Part shown: piece after piece, positions 1 to 5,568 of the stretch | How the letters are laid out: each line of letters starts with the position of its first letter | Position numbering within the stretch: position 1 is the first letter of the stretch | NCBI GenBank assembly: GCA_002307905.1 | Contig: DBUL01000218.1 | Coordinates: 27,279 to 33,199, forward strand | Reading direction: 5' to 3' | DNA length: 5,921 bases | Source of the DNA: Rhizobiaceae bacterium UBA1291 | GTDB lineage: Bacteria; Pseudomonadota; Alphaproteobacteria; Rhizobiales; Rhizobiaceae | Made by a program: the position numbers and the translations under genes | The notes under the pieces: generated by a model | The model's input: the letters and a program-made list of their open reading frames with translations, nothing else | Told to the model about the DNA's origin: nothing | The model's database searches: none

Positions 1-78
1 GCCGGACGACCAGGCCTCGTCCAGCGCCGCAGCGAGATCCTGCAAACTTGGGCAGATCGGCAGCACCAAGACCTCCAT
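1..78 (-). CDS. Unrecognised protein, N-terminal fragment (cut by window edge)
   Basis: An open frame enters from the left edge and has its start here. It gives 26 residues beginning MEVLVLPICPSL and ending in ALDEAWSSG, with no stop. I do not recognise the family from so little sequence. The ATG at 78 has no good ribosome binding site at normal spacing. A GGAGG at 76-72, followed after 5 bases by an in-frame GTG at 66-64, is the better initiation signal, so the protein may really begin MLPICPSL. The gene lies on the same strand as phaB, 52 bp downstream of it, with a hairpin between them, so it could be the last gene of the phaAB transcript or a separate unit. That a gene exists is likely; start and function are open. 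Confidence 0.55.
   Translation of the reverse strand, partial: MEVLVLPICPSLQDLAAALDEAWSSG
72..76 (-). promoter_or_regulatory. Strong Shine-Dalgarno GGAGG favouring a GTG start at 66
   Basis: GGAGG on the minus strand lies 5 bases before the in-frame GTG at 66-64. It overlaps the upstream ATG codon at 78-76 and therefore cannot serve it. This is a reason to prefer the shorter start of the left-edge gene. It is inference from spacing alone. Confidence 0.4.
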
Positions 79-85
79 GGCAAGA

Positions 86-106
86 CGGCCCCTTTTGGCG
101 GGGCCG
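86..106 (-). terminator. Hairpin after phaB, possible weak terminator
   Basis: The arms CGGCCCC (86-92) and GGGGCCG (100-106) form a perfect 7-bp GC-rich stem with a 7-base loop, beginning 24 bases past the phaB stop. On the minus strand it is followed by TCTTGCC, not a real T run, so intrinsic termination would be weak. It may instead attenuate read-through or protect the 3' end of the phaAB message. The next gene starts only 8 bases after the stem (ATG) or 20 bases after it (GTG). Confidence 0.4.
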
Positions 107-130
107 CTGCAAGATAACGAATGGCCCGCC

Positions 131-856
131 TCAGACGAAGAACTGCCCGCCATTGGCCGAGATCGTCGACCCGGTGATGAAGCCGGCATCTTCGGATGCA
201 AGGAATACCACGATGCGGGCAATCTCTTCCGGCTCGCCGAGACGCCCGACCGGGATCTGCGGAATGATCCGTTCGTTCAGCACTTTTTCCGGAATGGCGC
301 GCACCATTTCCGTACCGATATAGCCGGGGCAGATCGCATTCACCGTAATTCCCTTGGCCGCGCCCTCCTGGGCGAGAGCCTTGGTGATCCCGAGATCGCC
401 GGCCTTGGCCGCCGAATAGTTGGCCTGGCCCATCTGCCCCTTCTGACCGTTGATCGACGAGATGGTGATGACGCGGCCAAAATTGCGGTCGCGCATACCG
501 GACCAGACCGGATGGGTCATGTTGAATACACCGGTGAGATTCGTGTTGATCACCTCGTTCCATTGCTCCGGCGTCATCTTGTGGAACATGGCGTCGCGTG
601 TGATGCCGGCGTTGTTGACCAGAATCTCGACTGGGCCAAGTTCCGCCTCGACCTTGGCGATACCCTCGACGCAGGACTGATAATTCGAGACGTCCCATTT
701 GAACGTCCGAATTCCCGTTTCAGCCTCGAAGGCTTTCGCTTTTTCGTCATTGCCGGCATAGTTCGCCGCAACCTTGTAACCGGCGGCCATGAGCGCGATC
801 GAAATCGCCGCCCCGATACCCCGGGTTCCACCCGTCACCAATGCAACTCTGCTCAT
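131..856 (-). CDS. phaB: Acetoacetyl-CoA reductase PhaB
   Basis: This enzyme reduces acetoacetyl-CoA with NADPH to (R)-3-hydroxybutyryl-CoA, the second step of polyhydroxybutyrate synthesis in the cytoplasm. The 241 residues match the family length. It is a classical short-chain dehydrogenase/reductase: cofactor loop TGGTRGIG at 8-15, NNAG at 81-84, catalytic Asn106 in NTNL, Ser134, Tyr147 and Lys151 (YSAAK), and PGYIGTEM from 177. The stretch NGQKGQMGQANYSAAK is characteristic of PhaB rather than FabG, which is the main alternative. The start is well supported: AGGGGAG at 871-865 lies 8 bases before the ATG. It sits downstream of phaA on the same strand across a 143-bp gap that holds no gene and no clear terminator, so cotranscription with phaA is likely. 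Confidence 0.96.
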   Translation of the reverse strand: MSRVALVTGGTRGIGAAISIALMAAGYKVAANYAGNDEKAKAFEAETGIRTFKWDVSNYQSCVEGIAKVEAELGPVEILVNNAGITRDAMFHKMTPEQWNEVINTNLTGVFNMTHPVWSGMRDRNFGRVITISSINGQKGQMGQANYSAAKAGDLGITKALAQEGAAKGITVNAICPGYIGTEMVRAIPEKVLNERIIPQIPVGRLGEPEEIARIVVFLASEDAGFITGSTISANGGQFFV

Positions 857-999
857 GTGCTGATCTCCCCTCAGTATATAGTTTCAGCGTCCACCGACTC
901 TTCTGACGGAGCCGTTGTTAGGACAGGTTTATGACAAGCAGATCGGCCTCGGTCATCACGGCCAAGGCCGTCACCCTCCTCCGGACCGCATATTCCAGT

Positions 1000-2181
1000 T
1001 CAGAGTGCCTCCAGGCACATGGCGATACCCATGCCGCCGCCGATGCAAAGCGTGGCAAGACCCTTCTTCGCACCGCGCCGCTTCATTTCAAAGACCAGCG
1101 TGTTGAGAATGCGGGCACCGGAGGCGCCGATCGGGTGGCCGATAGCGATCGCGCCACCATTGACGTTGACGATTGACGTATCCCAGCCGAGATCCTTGTT
1201 GACCGCGCAGGCCTGGGCGGCGAAGGCTTCGTTGGCCTCGACCAGGTCGAGATCGGAAATCTTCCATCCGGCCTTCTGCAAAGCCTTGCGGGAGGCGGGG
1301 ATCGGCCCGGTCCCCATGATCTGCGGATCGACGCCGGCGGTCGCCCACGAGGCGATGCGAACAAGCGGGGTGATTCCGCGGCGCGACGCTTCGGCCTCGC
1401 TCATCAGTAGTGCTGCAGCCGCGCCGTCATTGAGGCCGGAGGCATTGCCGGCAGTGACCGTGCCTTCCTTGTCGAAGGCCGGGCGCAACTTGGTCATGCT
1501 GTCGAGGGTGGCGCCGGCACGGATGTATTCGTCCGCATCGACGGTCACATCGCCCTTGCGGCCGGCAACGACGAAAGGAACGATCTCGTCGTTGAAGCGT
1601 CCGGCCAATTGGGCGGCTTCAGCCTTGTTCTGCGAAGCGACGGCGAAGGCATCCTGCTCCTCGCGCGTCAGCTGGAACTGGCGGGCGACATTCTCCGCAG
1701 TCGTACCCATGTGGTAGCCGTAGAAGGCATCGGTCAGGCCGTCCTTGATCATGGTGTCGACCATCTTCAGGTCGCCCATCTTGGTTCCGGCCCTGAGATG
1801 CGCGCAATGCGGCGCCATCGACATGGATTCCTGACCGCCGGCGATGATGATCGTCGCATCGCCGGAGGAAATCTGCTGCATGCCCAGCGCCACGGCGCGA
1901 AGGCCCGAGCCACAAAGCTGGTTCATGCCCCAGGCGGTGGCTTCCTGCGGTATGCCGGCCTTCATCGCCGCCTGACGGGCAGGGTTCTGTCCCTGACCGG
2001 CCGAGAGCACCTGCCCGAGAATGACCTCATCGACTTCCTTGGCGTCAACACCGGCACGCTCCAGCACCGCCTTGATGACCGTGGCGCCCAGTTCGTGGGC
2101 CGCAACACTGGCGAAGGCACCGTTGAAAGAACCGACGGGTGTGCGCGCGGCACTGGCAATAACGATGGATGAACTGCTCAT
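1000..2181 (-). CDS. phaA: Acetyl-CoA acetyltransferase PhaA (biosynthetic thiolase)
   Basis: This enzyme condenses two acetyl-CoA into acetoacetyl-CoA plus CoA, the first committed step to PHB; it also works in reverse when the polymer is degraded. The 393 residues are the usual length for a homotetrameric biosynthetic thiolase. The nucleophile Cys90 lies in [10 protein letters not shown], the CoA-binding loop follows, NEAFA is at 317-321, the GHP histidine is His349, and the second catalytic cysteine is Cys379 in CIGGGMG. These positions are each one more than in the well-studied Zoogloea enzyme (Cys89, His348, Cys378). The start is set by AGGAGG at 2192-2187, 5 bases before the ATG. It is the first gene of a phaA-phaB unit and is divergent from phaR. 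Other rhizobial thiolases (AtoB or FadA type) are similar, but the phaB and phaR neighbours settle the role. Confidence 0.97.
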   Translation of the reverse strand: MSSSSIVIASAARTPVGSFNGAFASVAAHELGATVIKAVLERAGVDAKEVDEVILGQVLSAGQGQNPARQAAMKAGIPQEATAWGMNQLCGSGLRAVALGMQQISSGDATIIIAGGQESMSMAPHCAHLRAGTKMGDLKMVDTMIKDGLTDAFYGYHMGTTAENVARQFQLTREEQDAFAVASQNKAEAAQLAGRFNDEIVPFVVAGRKGDVTVDADEYIRAGATLDSMTKLRPAFDKEGTVTAGNASGLNDGAAAALLMSEAEASRRGITPLVRIASWATAGVDPQIMGTGPIPASRKALQKAGWKISDLDLVEANEAFAAQACAVNKDLGWDTSIVNVNGGAIAIGHPIGASGARILNTLVFEMKRRGAKKGLATLCIGGGMGIAMCLEAL

Positions 2182-2198
2182 GGACGCCTCCTCGAATA

Positions 2199-2226
2199 TT
2201 TATATCGTTGCGAAAGAAACTGGCAA
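2199..2226 (-). promoter_or_regulatory. Candidate promoter of phaA-phaB
   Basis: On the minus strand TTGCCA (2226-2221) and TATAAA (2204-2199) are separated by 16 bases, each one mismatch from the sigma-70 consensus. Initiation about 7 bases downstream would leave a leader of only some 11 bases, just enough to carry the AGGAGG at 2192-2187. That short leader is a reason for caution. The -35 box partly overlaps the 10-bp palindrome CAAAGCTTTG at 2224-2233. Confidence 0.35.
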
Positions 2227-2250
2227 AGCTTTGGGCCGGAGTCAAACAGG

Positions 2251-2274
2251 AAGAACGTTACCGATTTCGTTCTT
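2251..2274. promoter_or_regulatory. Inverted repeat AAGAACG-N10-CGTTCTT, operator candidate
   Basis: The arms 2251-2257 and 2268-2274 are a perfect 7-bp inverted repeat with a 10-base spacer in the phaA-phaR divergent region, upstream of the phaA promoter candidate. The arm spacing would place two recognition half-sites more than one helical turn apart. This fits binding by a dimeric regulator better than a terminator, since no T run follows. Which protein binds is unknown; PhaR is the obvious local candidate. Confidence 0.35.
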
Positions 2275-2301
2275 TGGTTGCATCGACTTGAGGTTCGTCA
2301 A

Positions 2302-2316
2302 ATGCGAGTGCCGCAT
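2302..2316. promoter_or_regulatory. Inverted repeat ATGCG-N5-CGCAT, PhaR operator candidate
   Basis: A perfect 5-bp dyad with a 5-base centre, just upstream of the phaR -35 candidate at 2329. It is rich in TGC/GCA steps. PhaR proteins of alphaproteobacteria are reported to bind TGC-rich dyads near phaR and phasin genes, so autoregulation through this site is plausible. The match to the published CTGC-type site is only partial. Confidence 0.35.
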
Positions 2317-2328
2317 CGCACAAAGAGA

Positions 2329-2358
2329 TTGTCACCATGCTCGATTTGCGCTTACACT
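2329..2358 (+). promoter_or_regulatory. Candidate promoter of phaR
   Basis: TTGTCA (2329-2334, one mismatch) and TACACT (2353-2358, two mismatches) are separated by 18 bases. Transcription would begin near 2365 and give a leader of about 45 bases before the phaR ATG. The dyad at 2302-2316 ends 12 bases upstream of the -35 box. Confidence 0.35.
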
Positions 2359-2409
2359 TGATCTAGGAAGAGCAAAAATCCGCAAAAACAACGGGGTTAG
2401 GAGACGAAC

Positions 2410-2985
2410 ATGGCCAAAGCCAACGGCGAGATCGTCATAAAGAAATATGCCAATCGACGCCTCTACAATACGGGCACCAGCACCTATGTGACGCTGGAAG
2501 ACCTGGCCAAGATGGTCAAGAAGGGGGAGGAGTTCACCGTCCAGGACGCAAAGTCCGGCGACGACATCACCCATTCGGTTCTGACCCAGATCATTTTCGA
2601 GCAGGAGTCGAAGACTGGCAACACGCTGCTGCCGATCTCCTTTCTGCGCCAGTTGATCAGCTACTACGGCGACCAGATGCAAATGGTCGTGCCGAGCTTT
2701 CTCGAGCACTCGATGAAAGCCTTCACCGAACAGCAGGTTCAAATGCGCGAGCAGATGACCAAGGCCTTTGGCGAGACGCCGCTGACCAAGAATTTGCAGG
2801 CACCCATCCAACTGATGGAAGAGCAGGTGAAACGCAATACAGAGATGTTCCACCAGGCCATGCAAATGTTCTCACCGTTCCTTGGCGCCGACTCCCCGAA
2901 GGAGCCTAAGAAGGCAGAGGCAAAGGACATCGATGAACTCAAGGAACAGTTGCGCACGCTGCAGAGCAAGCTCGACAATCTTTGA
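2410..2985 (+). CDS. phaR: Polyhydroxyalkanoate synthesis repressor PhaR (AniA)
   Basis: PhaR is a DNA-binding regulator that also senses the PHB granule: family members repress phasin genes and their own gene until nascent polymer titrates them off DNA. In rhizobia the AniA/PhaR homologue is also linked to carbon partitioning and exopolysaccharide. The N-terminal PHB/PHA accumulation DNA-binding domain covers about 8-67, with the signature KKYANRRLYNT at 11-21, Y26-TLEDL, and FTVQDAKSGDDIT at 42-54. The second PHB-accumulation domain follows at about 70-110 (LLPISFLRQLISYYGDQM). A Met/Gln-rich helical region leads to a charged linker and a short coiled coil, 171-191. Length 191 is normal for rhizobia. 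AGGAG at 2399-2403 lies 6 bases before the ATG. It is divergent from phaA. Confidence 0.95.
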   Translation: MAKANGEIVIKKYANRRLYNTGTSTYVTLEDLAKMVKKGEEFTVQDAKSGDDITHSVLTQIIFEQESKTGNTLLPISFLRQLISYYGDQMQMVVPSFLEHSMKAFTEQQVQMREQMTKAFGETPLTKNLQAPIQLMEEQVKRNTEMFHQAMQMFSPFLGADSPKEPKKAEAKDIDELKEQLRTLQSKLDNL

Positions 2986-3019
2986 GCCACGGTTGGCAAG
3001 ACATGCTTGATACAGGCGG

Positions 3020-3048
3020 GGGCAGGAGGAAACTCCTGCCCTTCTCGT
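3020..3048 (+). terminator. Terminator hairpin of phaR with GAAA tetraloop
   Basis: Bases 3020-3028 pair perfectly with 3033-3041 (GGGCAGGAG / CTCCTGCCC), a 9-bp stem closed by a GAAA loop of the stable GNRA class, starting 34 bases past the phaR stop. The following TTCTCGTT is only moderately T-rich. The same hairpin lies just past the stop of the convergent gene at 3061-3468, so it may act for both, though no T run exists on that side. Confidence 0.7.
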
Positions 3049-3060
3049 TGTCTGCAGGGT

Positions 3061-3468
3061 TCAAAGACCGATCGAAACGTCCCGACCCGCCGAGCGGATC
3101 GACACCGTAAAGCCGCCGACCACATCGATGAAGGCAATGGTCATCAGGATGAAAAATGTCTGGGTCGCGGCCCCCCGGACCAGCAGGAACTCGACCAGAA
3201 AGGCAATAAAAACCAACATGGAGAGCATGTGGTTGATGAGTGAGCCGGACCCGTTGATGGTCGCTTTCAGGATCTCGAAGAACAGGATGGCGAGCGAAAG
3301 CAGGATCAGCACATCACTCACGGAAAGTGCCCATACGGCACCCGACAGCATCGAGAAGGACAGCAATTGGTGGTCGAGCACGTCGATCCCACCCGATCCG
3401 AAAACACCGAGCATCGCCAGATTGTAGAGCGCCAGCGGCAAGATCATCAGCGGAATGGCGGAAATCAT
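3061..3468 (-). CDS. Small four-helix inner-membrane protein of unknown function
   Basis: The 135 residues are strongly hydrophobic. Membrane segments are predicted by eye at about 3-22, 44-67, 79-98 and 103-123. There is no obvious signal peptidase site and no catalytic motif. The last dozen residues are polar (SIRSAGRDVSIGL). Acidic residues fall within or beside the second to fourth helices (Asp52, Glu65, Glu93, Asp115). I do not recognise a named family; the architecture loosely recalls small subunits of cation antiporters or other multi-subunit membrane complexes, but that is only a resemblance. GAGG lies 7 bases before the ATG, which supports the start. It is convergent with phaR and lies downstream of rpmF behind two terminators. 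No clear promoter of its own was found. Confidence 0.8.
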   Translation of the reverse strand: MISAIPLMILPLALYNLAMLGVFGSGGIDVLDHQLLSFSMLSGAVWALSVSDVLILLSLAILFFEILKATINGSGSLINHMLSMLVFIAFLVEFLLVRGAATQTFFILMTIAFIDVVGGFTVSIRSAGRDVSIGL

Positions 3469-3497
3469 GGCGGGTCCTCGATCAACGGAAGGTGACG

Positions 3498-3518
3498 CCC
3501 CTCAAATGTAGGGGGGGG
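3498..3518. repeat. Eight-G homopolymer joined to a small hairpin
   Basis: An uninterrupted run of eight G occupies 3511-3518. Its first four G pair with 3498-3501 to form a 5-bp stem (CCCCT / AGGGG) with a 7-base loop. It lies 30-50 bp upstream of the membrane protein gene, in its probable leader or promoter region. Such tracts are prone to length change by slippage and to sequencing error. No function is shown. Confidence 0.4.
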
Positions 3519-3552
3519 ACGGACACGTGAGGATTTAATCGCCAGACCCATC

Positions 3553-3583
3553 AAAAAGTAAAGGCCGGCACAAGGCCGACCTT
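3553..3583 (-). terminator. Second (distal) terminator downstream of rpmF
   Basis: On the minus strand AAGGTCGGC (3583-3575) pairs with GCCGGCCTT (3569-3561) over 9 bp with one G-U wobble and a 5-base loop. TTTACTTTTT follows (ending at 3553). It sits directly after the T run of the proximal terminator and would catch read-through. Confidence 0.75.
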
Positions 3584-3609
3584 AAAAAAGTCATCCGAAT
3601 ATTCGGATG
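3584..3609 (-). terminator. First (proximal) rpmF terminator
   Basis: The 18 bases 3592-3609 are a perfect palindrome (CATCCGAAT / ATTCGGATG) abutting the rpmF TAA stop. As RNA it folds into a 7-bp stem with a 4-base ATAT loop. AC and then six T follow on the minus strand (3589-3584), a textbook intrinsic terminator. Confidence 0.85.
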
Positions 3610-3795
3610 TTATACGCTTTCCTTAGGCGTCAGCACCTGACGGCCACGGTACATACCGGTCTTCAGATCGATATGGTGCGGGCGGCGCAGTTCGCCCGAG
3701 TTCTTGTCTTCGACGTAGGACGAAGCCTTCAGCGCGTCTGCAGAGCGGCGCATACCGCGCTTGGACGGGCTTGTTTTTCTTTTCGGTACAGCCAT
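3610..3795 (-). CDS. rpmF: 50S ribosomal protein L32
   Basis: L32 is a small basic protein of the large ribosomal subunit. The 61 residues include the family signature: [20 protein letters not shown] at the N-terminus, then [15 protein letters not shown] at 40-54. It has no cysteines, so it is the zinc-free form, as in Escherichia coli and other proteobacteria. The start is supported by GGAG 8 bases before the ATG. A TATAAG-type promoter candidate lies about 90 bp upstream, and two intrinsic terminators lie immediately after the stop, so it appears to be a single-gene transcript. The fabH-plsX neighbourhood of E. coli rpmF is not present, in line with the alphaproteobacterial arrangement. Confidence 0.97.
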   Translation of the reverse strand: MAVPKRKTSPSKRGMRRSADALKASSYVEDKNSGELRRPHHIDLKTGMYRGRQVLTPKESV

Positions 3796-3883
3796 TTTAC
3801 TTACTCCACATGACGGGCAAAAACAGGATCCAGCGGCCGGATGAGGCCGAACAGCACCTGTCTCGATCTCGGAATTTGGCGCG

Positions 3884-3912
3884 CTTATACATGCCCTGCA
3901 GGGCTTTGACCA
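3884..3912 (-). promoter_or_regulatory. Candidate rpmF promoter with a palindrome in the spacer
   Basis: On the minus strand TGGTCA (3912-3907) and TATAAG (3889-3884) are 17 bases apart, with two and one mismatches to consensus. The spacer contains the perfect 12-bp palindrome GCCCTGCAGGGC (3893-3904). The resulting leader would be about 80 bases. No terminator for the preceding glutathione transferase gene was found in the 160-bp gap, so read-through may also feed rpmF. Confidence 0.35.
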
Positions 3913-3955
3913 GTCCCCGACTGAATTTTTTCAGGCCGACCGGCAGTGCAGGCCC

Positions 3956-4603
3956 TCAGGCCTCGTCTTCCAGTACGATCCAAGTCTCGGCAAGCGCTGC
4001 ATCACGCCATGCGATCCAGGCCGGATGGTCTTCCATCGCTTGCATGTAGTCAAGCGTCTCGGCCTGCTTGACGAGATCATAGACCCTGAAGCGGTTGACC
4101 ACGGGGGCGTACATCGCGTCGGCGGCGGAGAAGGCGCCGAACAGGAAAGGTCCACCGGAACGCCGGCGCATGTCGCGCCAGATCGTTTCGATGCGGGCGA
4201 CCTCTTCGTCGACACCTTCAGGCAGATCGATCGCCCGGACCTCGCGTCGCATGTTCATCGGGCAGGCGCCGCGCAGCGCCCGAAAACCCGAGAGCATTTC
4301 CATGGAGACCGATCGCGCCATGGCCCGGTCGCCGCTATCGGTCGGCCAGAGGCCGGCATCGGGAAAGAGTTCGGCGGCGTATTCGATTATCGAAAGCGAT
4401 TCCCAAACCCTTAGACTGCCATGGTGCAGCACCGGGACGCGGCCCGTCGGCGAAATGTCCTTGAACTTCGGATTGCCGGCATCGAAATCAAATGGAATGA
4501 GCCGCTCCTCGAAGGGAATGTCGCATCCCGACAGTGCCATCCACGGACGGAACGACCAGGAGGAATAGTTCTTGTTGCCGATGTAGAGAATGAAGGGATC
4601 CAT
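3956..4603 (-). CDS. Glutathione S-transferase family protein
   Basis: A 215-residue soluble protein with the GST two-domain layout. The thioredoxin-like N-terminal domain covers about 4-82: strand FILYIGN, the potential catalytic serine region SSWS at 14-17 followed by FRPW, the cis-proline loop GRVPVL at 54-59 (Pro57), and the glutathione-binding ESLSIIEY from Glu68-Ser69. An all-helical C-terminal domain follows, about 92-210, with the N-capping box SAAD at 159-162. The SSWSFRPW start resembles serine-type (zeta-like) transferases, so glutathione conjugation, isomerisation or dehalogenation are all possible; the substrate cannot be told. GGAG lies 7 bases before the ATG. It lies 77 bp downstream of mtgA on the same strand, and no strong terminator separates them. 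Confidence 0.9.
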   Translation of the reverse strand: MDPFILYIGNKNYSSWSFRPWMALSGCDIPFEERLIPFDFDAGNPKFKDISPTGRVPVLHHGSLRVWESLSIIEYAAELFPDAGLWPTDSGDRAMARSVSMEMLSGFRALRGACPMNMRREVRAIDLPEGVDEEVARIETIWRDMRRRSGGPFLFGAFSAADAMYAPVVNRFRVYDLVKQAETLDYMQAMEDHPAWIAWRDAALAETWIVLEDEA

Positions 4604-4635
4604 CGCCTTACTCCCAATGGGCGTCTTGTTGACCT

Positions 4636-4665
4636 AGAATAGTGCGCGTTCCGCTCCCGCACCAA
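4636..4665 (-). promoter_or_regulatory. Weak candidate promoter of the GST-like gene
   Basis: On the minus strand TTGGTG (4665-4660) and TATTCT (4641-4636) are 18 bases apart, with three and two mismatches. The leader would be about 25 bases. Transcription from mtgA is the alternative, since no mtgA terminator is visible. Confidence 0.22.
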
Positions 4666-4680
4666 CCAAAGTTTTAAATC

Positions 4681-5415
4681 TCAGCCATAAAGGCATCTGA
4701 TGTAATCGCCGGAACGCTTGGCCCGTCGATCGACCACGGCGGCCAGACGCTTCATGCCATTGCTCGGCTTGCCCGCCACCCGCTCGATCGGATTGGGAAG
4801 GGAGACGGCAAGCAGTGCCGCCTGGTTCGGCGTCAGCTTTGCAGCCGATGTCTTGAAACGATAGCGGGCGGCGGCCTCAATTCCATAAACGCCGGGACCC
4901 CACTCGGCGATGTTGAGGTAGATCTCCATTGTGCGCTTCTTCGGCCAGACGGCGTCGGCGAAGATAGCAAGCGGCAGCTCAAGGCCCTTGCGGATGATTG
5001 ACCGGCTGTTCCACAAGAACAGGTTCTTGACCGTCTGCATCGGGATAGTGCTGGCGCCGCGGGTTGCCTCCCCCGACAACGCATTGTCGACCACGCTCTT
5101 CATCTCACCCCAGTCGACGCCCATGTGCGAACAGAACTGGCCGTCTTCCGACATCATCACGGCGCGCACCAGATGCGGCGAGATACTCTCGAATTCCACC
5201 CATTGCCTGTCAAAGCCATGGAACGTGGCGAAATCGGCAAGCATCAGCGTCGATACGGGATGAATGAACTCGGCCCGATAAAGCAGGATCAACGCATAAG
5301 GCAGAAGCAGAAGTGCAAGCAAAATGCCAAGGATCCTGCGCGCCAGGCCGGCGGACCTGCGACGCGCTCGCGTGTCGCCCTCGTCTTTATCACCATTATC
5401 GCTGTTTTGCGCCAA
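4681..5415 (-). CDS. mtgA: Monofunctional biosynthetic peptidoglycan transglycosylase MtgA
   Basis: MtgA polymerises lipid II into glycan strands at the outer face of the inner membrane. It is a family GT51 glycosyltransferase without a transpeptidase domain. Numbering from the TTG chosen here, one membrane anchor lies at about 27-46, preceded by Arg-rich RARRR. The GT51 motifs follow in order: [10 protein letters not shown] with catalytic Glu90, RGASTIPMQ from 119, RKGLE at 142-146, and [15 protein letters not shown] from 159 with Glu171. The start is uncertain. The frame stays open back to a TTG at 5547, which would add 44 residues of low-complexity polar sequence and leave only 21 bp to ispA. 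No ATG or GTG occurs in frame before the membrane helix. TTG at 5415 gives 244 residues, close to the family norm, but has no good Shine-Dalgarno. Confidence 0.92.
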   Translation of the reverse strand: MAQNSDNGDKDEGDTRARRRSAGLARRILGILLALLLLPYALILLYRAEFIHPVSTLMLADFATFHGFDRQWVEFESISPHLVRAVMMSEDGQFCSHMGVDWGEMKSVVDNALSGEATRGASTIPMQTVKNLFLWNSRSIIRKGLELPLAIFADAVWPKKRTMEIYLNIAEWGPGVYGIEAAARYRFKTSAAKLTPNQAALLAVSLPNPIERVAGKPSNGMKRLAAVVDRRAKRSGDYIRCLYG

Positions 5416-5464
5416 GAAGTATCTGCCTGGTGTCTTCGAGTGATCGCTTGTCTTAACGAGCCTG

Positions 5465-5479
5465 CTGGCCGATTGCCAG
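5465..5479. repeat. Short inverted repeat CTGGC-N5-GCCAG in the mtgA-ispA gap
   Basis: A 5-bp perfect dyad with a 5-base centre lies in the 153-bp region between the preferred mtgA start and ispA. This region should hold both divergent promoters, but I found no convincing -35/-10 pair in either direction. The dyad could be an operator or chance. Confidence 0.2.
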
Positions 5480-5568
5480 ACCGCTTGCGAAAGAGAGCTG
5501 CTTTTCCCGGTCAGATTCCCGTTGCCAGCCCTGCGGGCCCATGCCAAATAGCCGCGACGGAGGCCCCG

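Noticed and set aside
874..884. TATACT/TATATA sequence before phaB considered as a -10 box
   Set aside because: It lies directly beside the ribosome binding site, so transcription would start within or after it, and no -35 box is present at 16-18 bases.
77..934. Long open frame on the + strand opposite phaB
   Set aside because: It is entirely antisense to a phaB with full catalytic motifs; the product is rich in Arg, His, Gly and Asp without any domain, as expected from the reverse complement of GC-rich codons.
1019..2172. Two + strand open frames opposite phaA (1019-1717 and 1609-2172)
   Set aside because: Both are antisense to a complete thiolase, lack credible ribosome binding sites and resemble no family.
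2332..2865. Minus-strand open frame of 177 codons opposite phaR
   Set aside because: It is a shadow of the clear PhaR coding sequence; the Leu/His-rich product is typical of antisense to Gln/Glu/Lys-rich helices.
3913..3950. CTGAA-AAAA-TTCAG hairpin considered as a terminator of the GST-like gene
   Set aside because: The stem is only 5 bp, the A-run is in the loop, and no T run follows on the minus strand.
3771..4049. Plus-strand open frame spanning the rpmF-GST gap
   Set aside because: It overlaps both real genes in antisense and shows no Shine-Dalgarno or domain; the gap is better explained as rpmF promoter and leader.
4025..4568. Plus-strand open frames opposite the GST-like gene
   Set aside because: The minus strand carries a complete GST fold with a good start signal; the + frames have no recognisable content.
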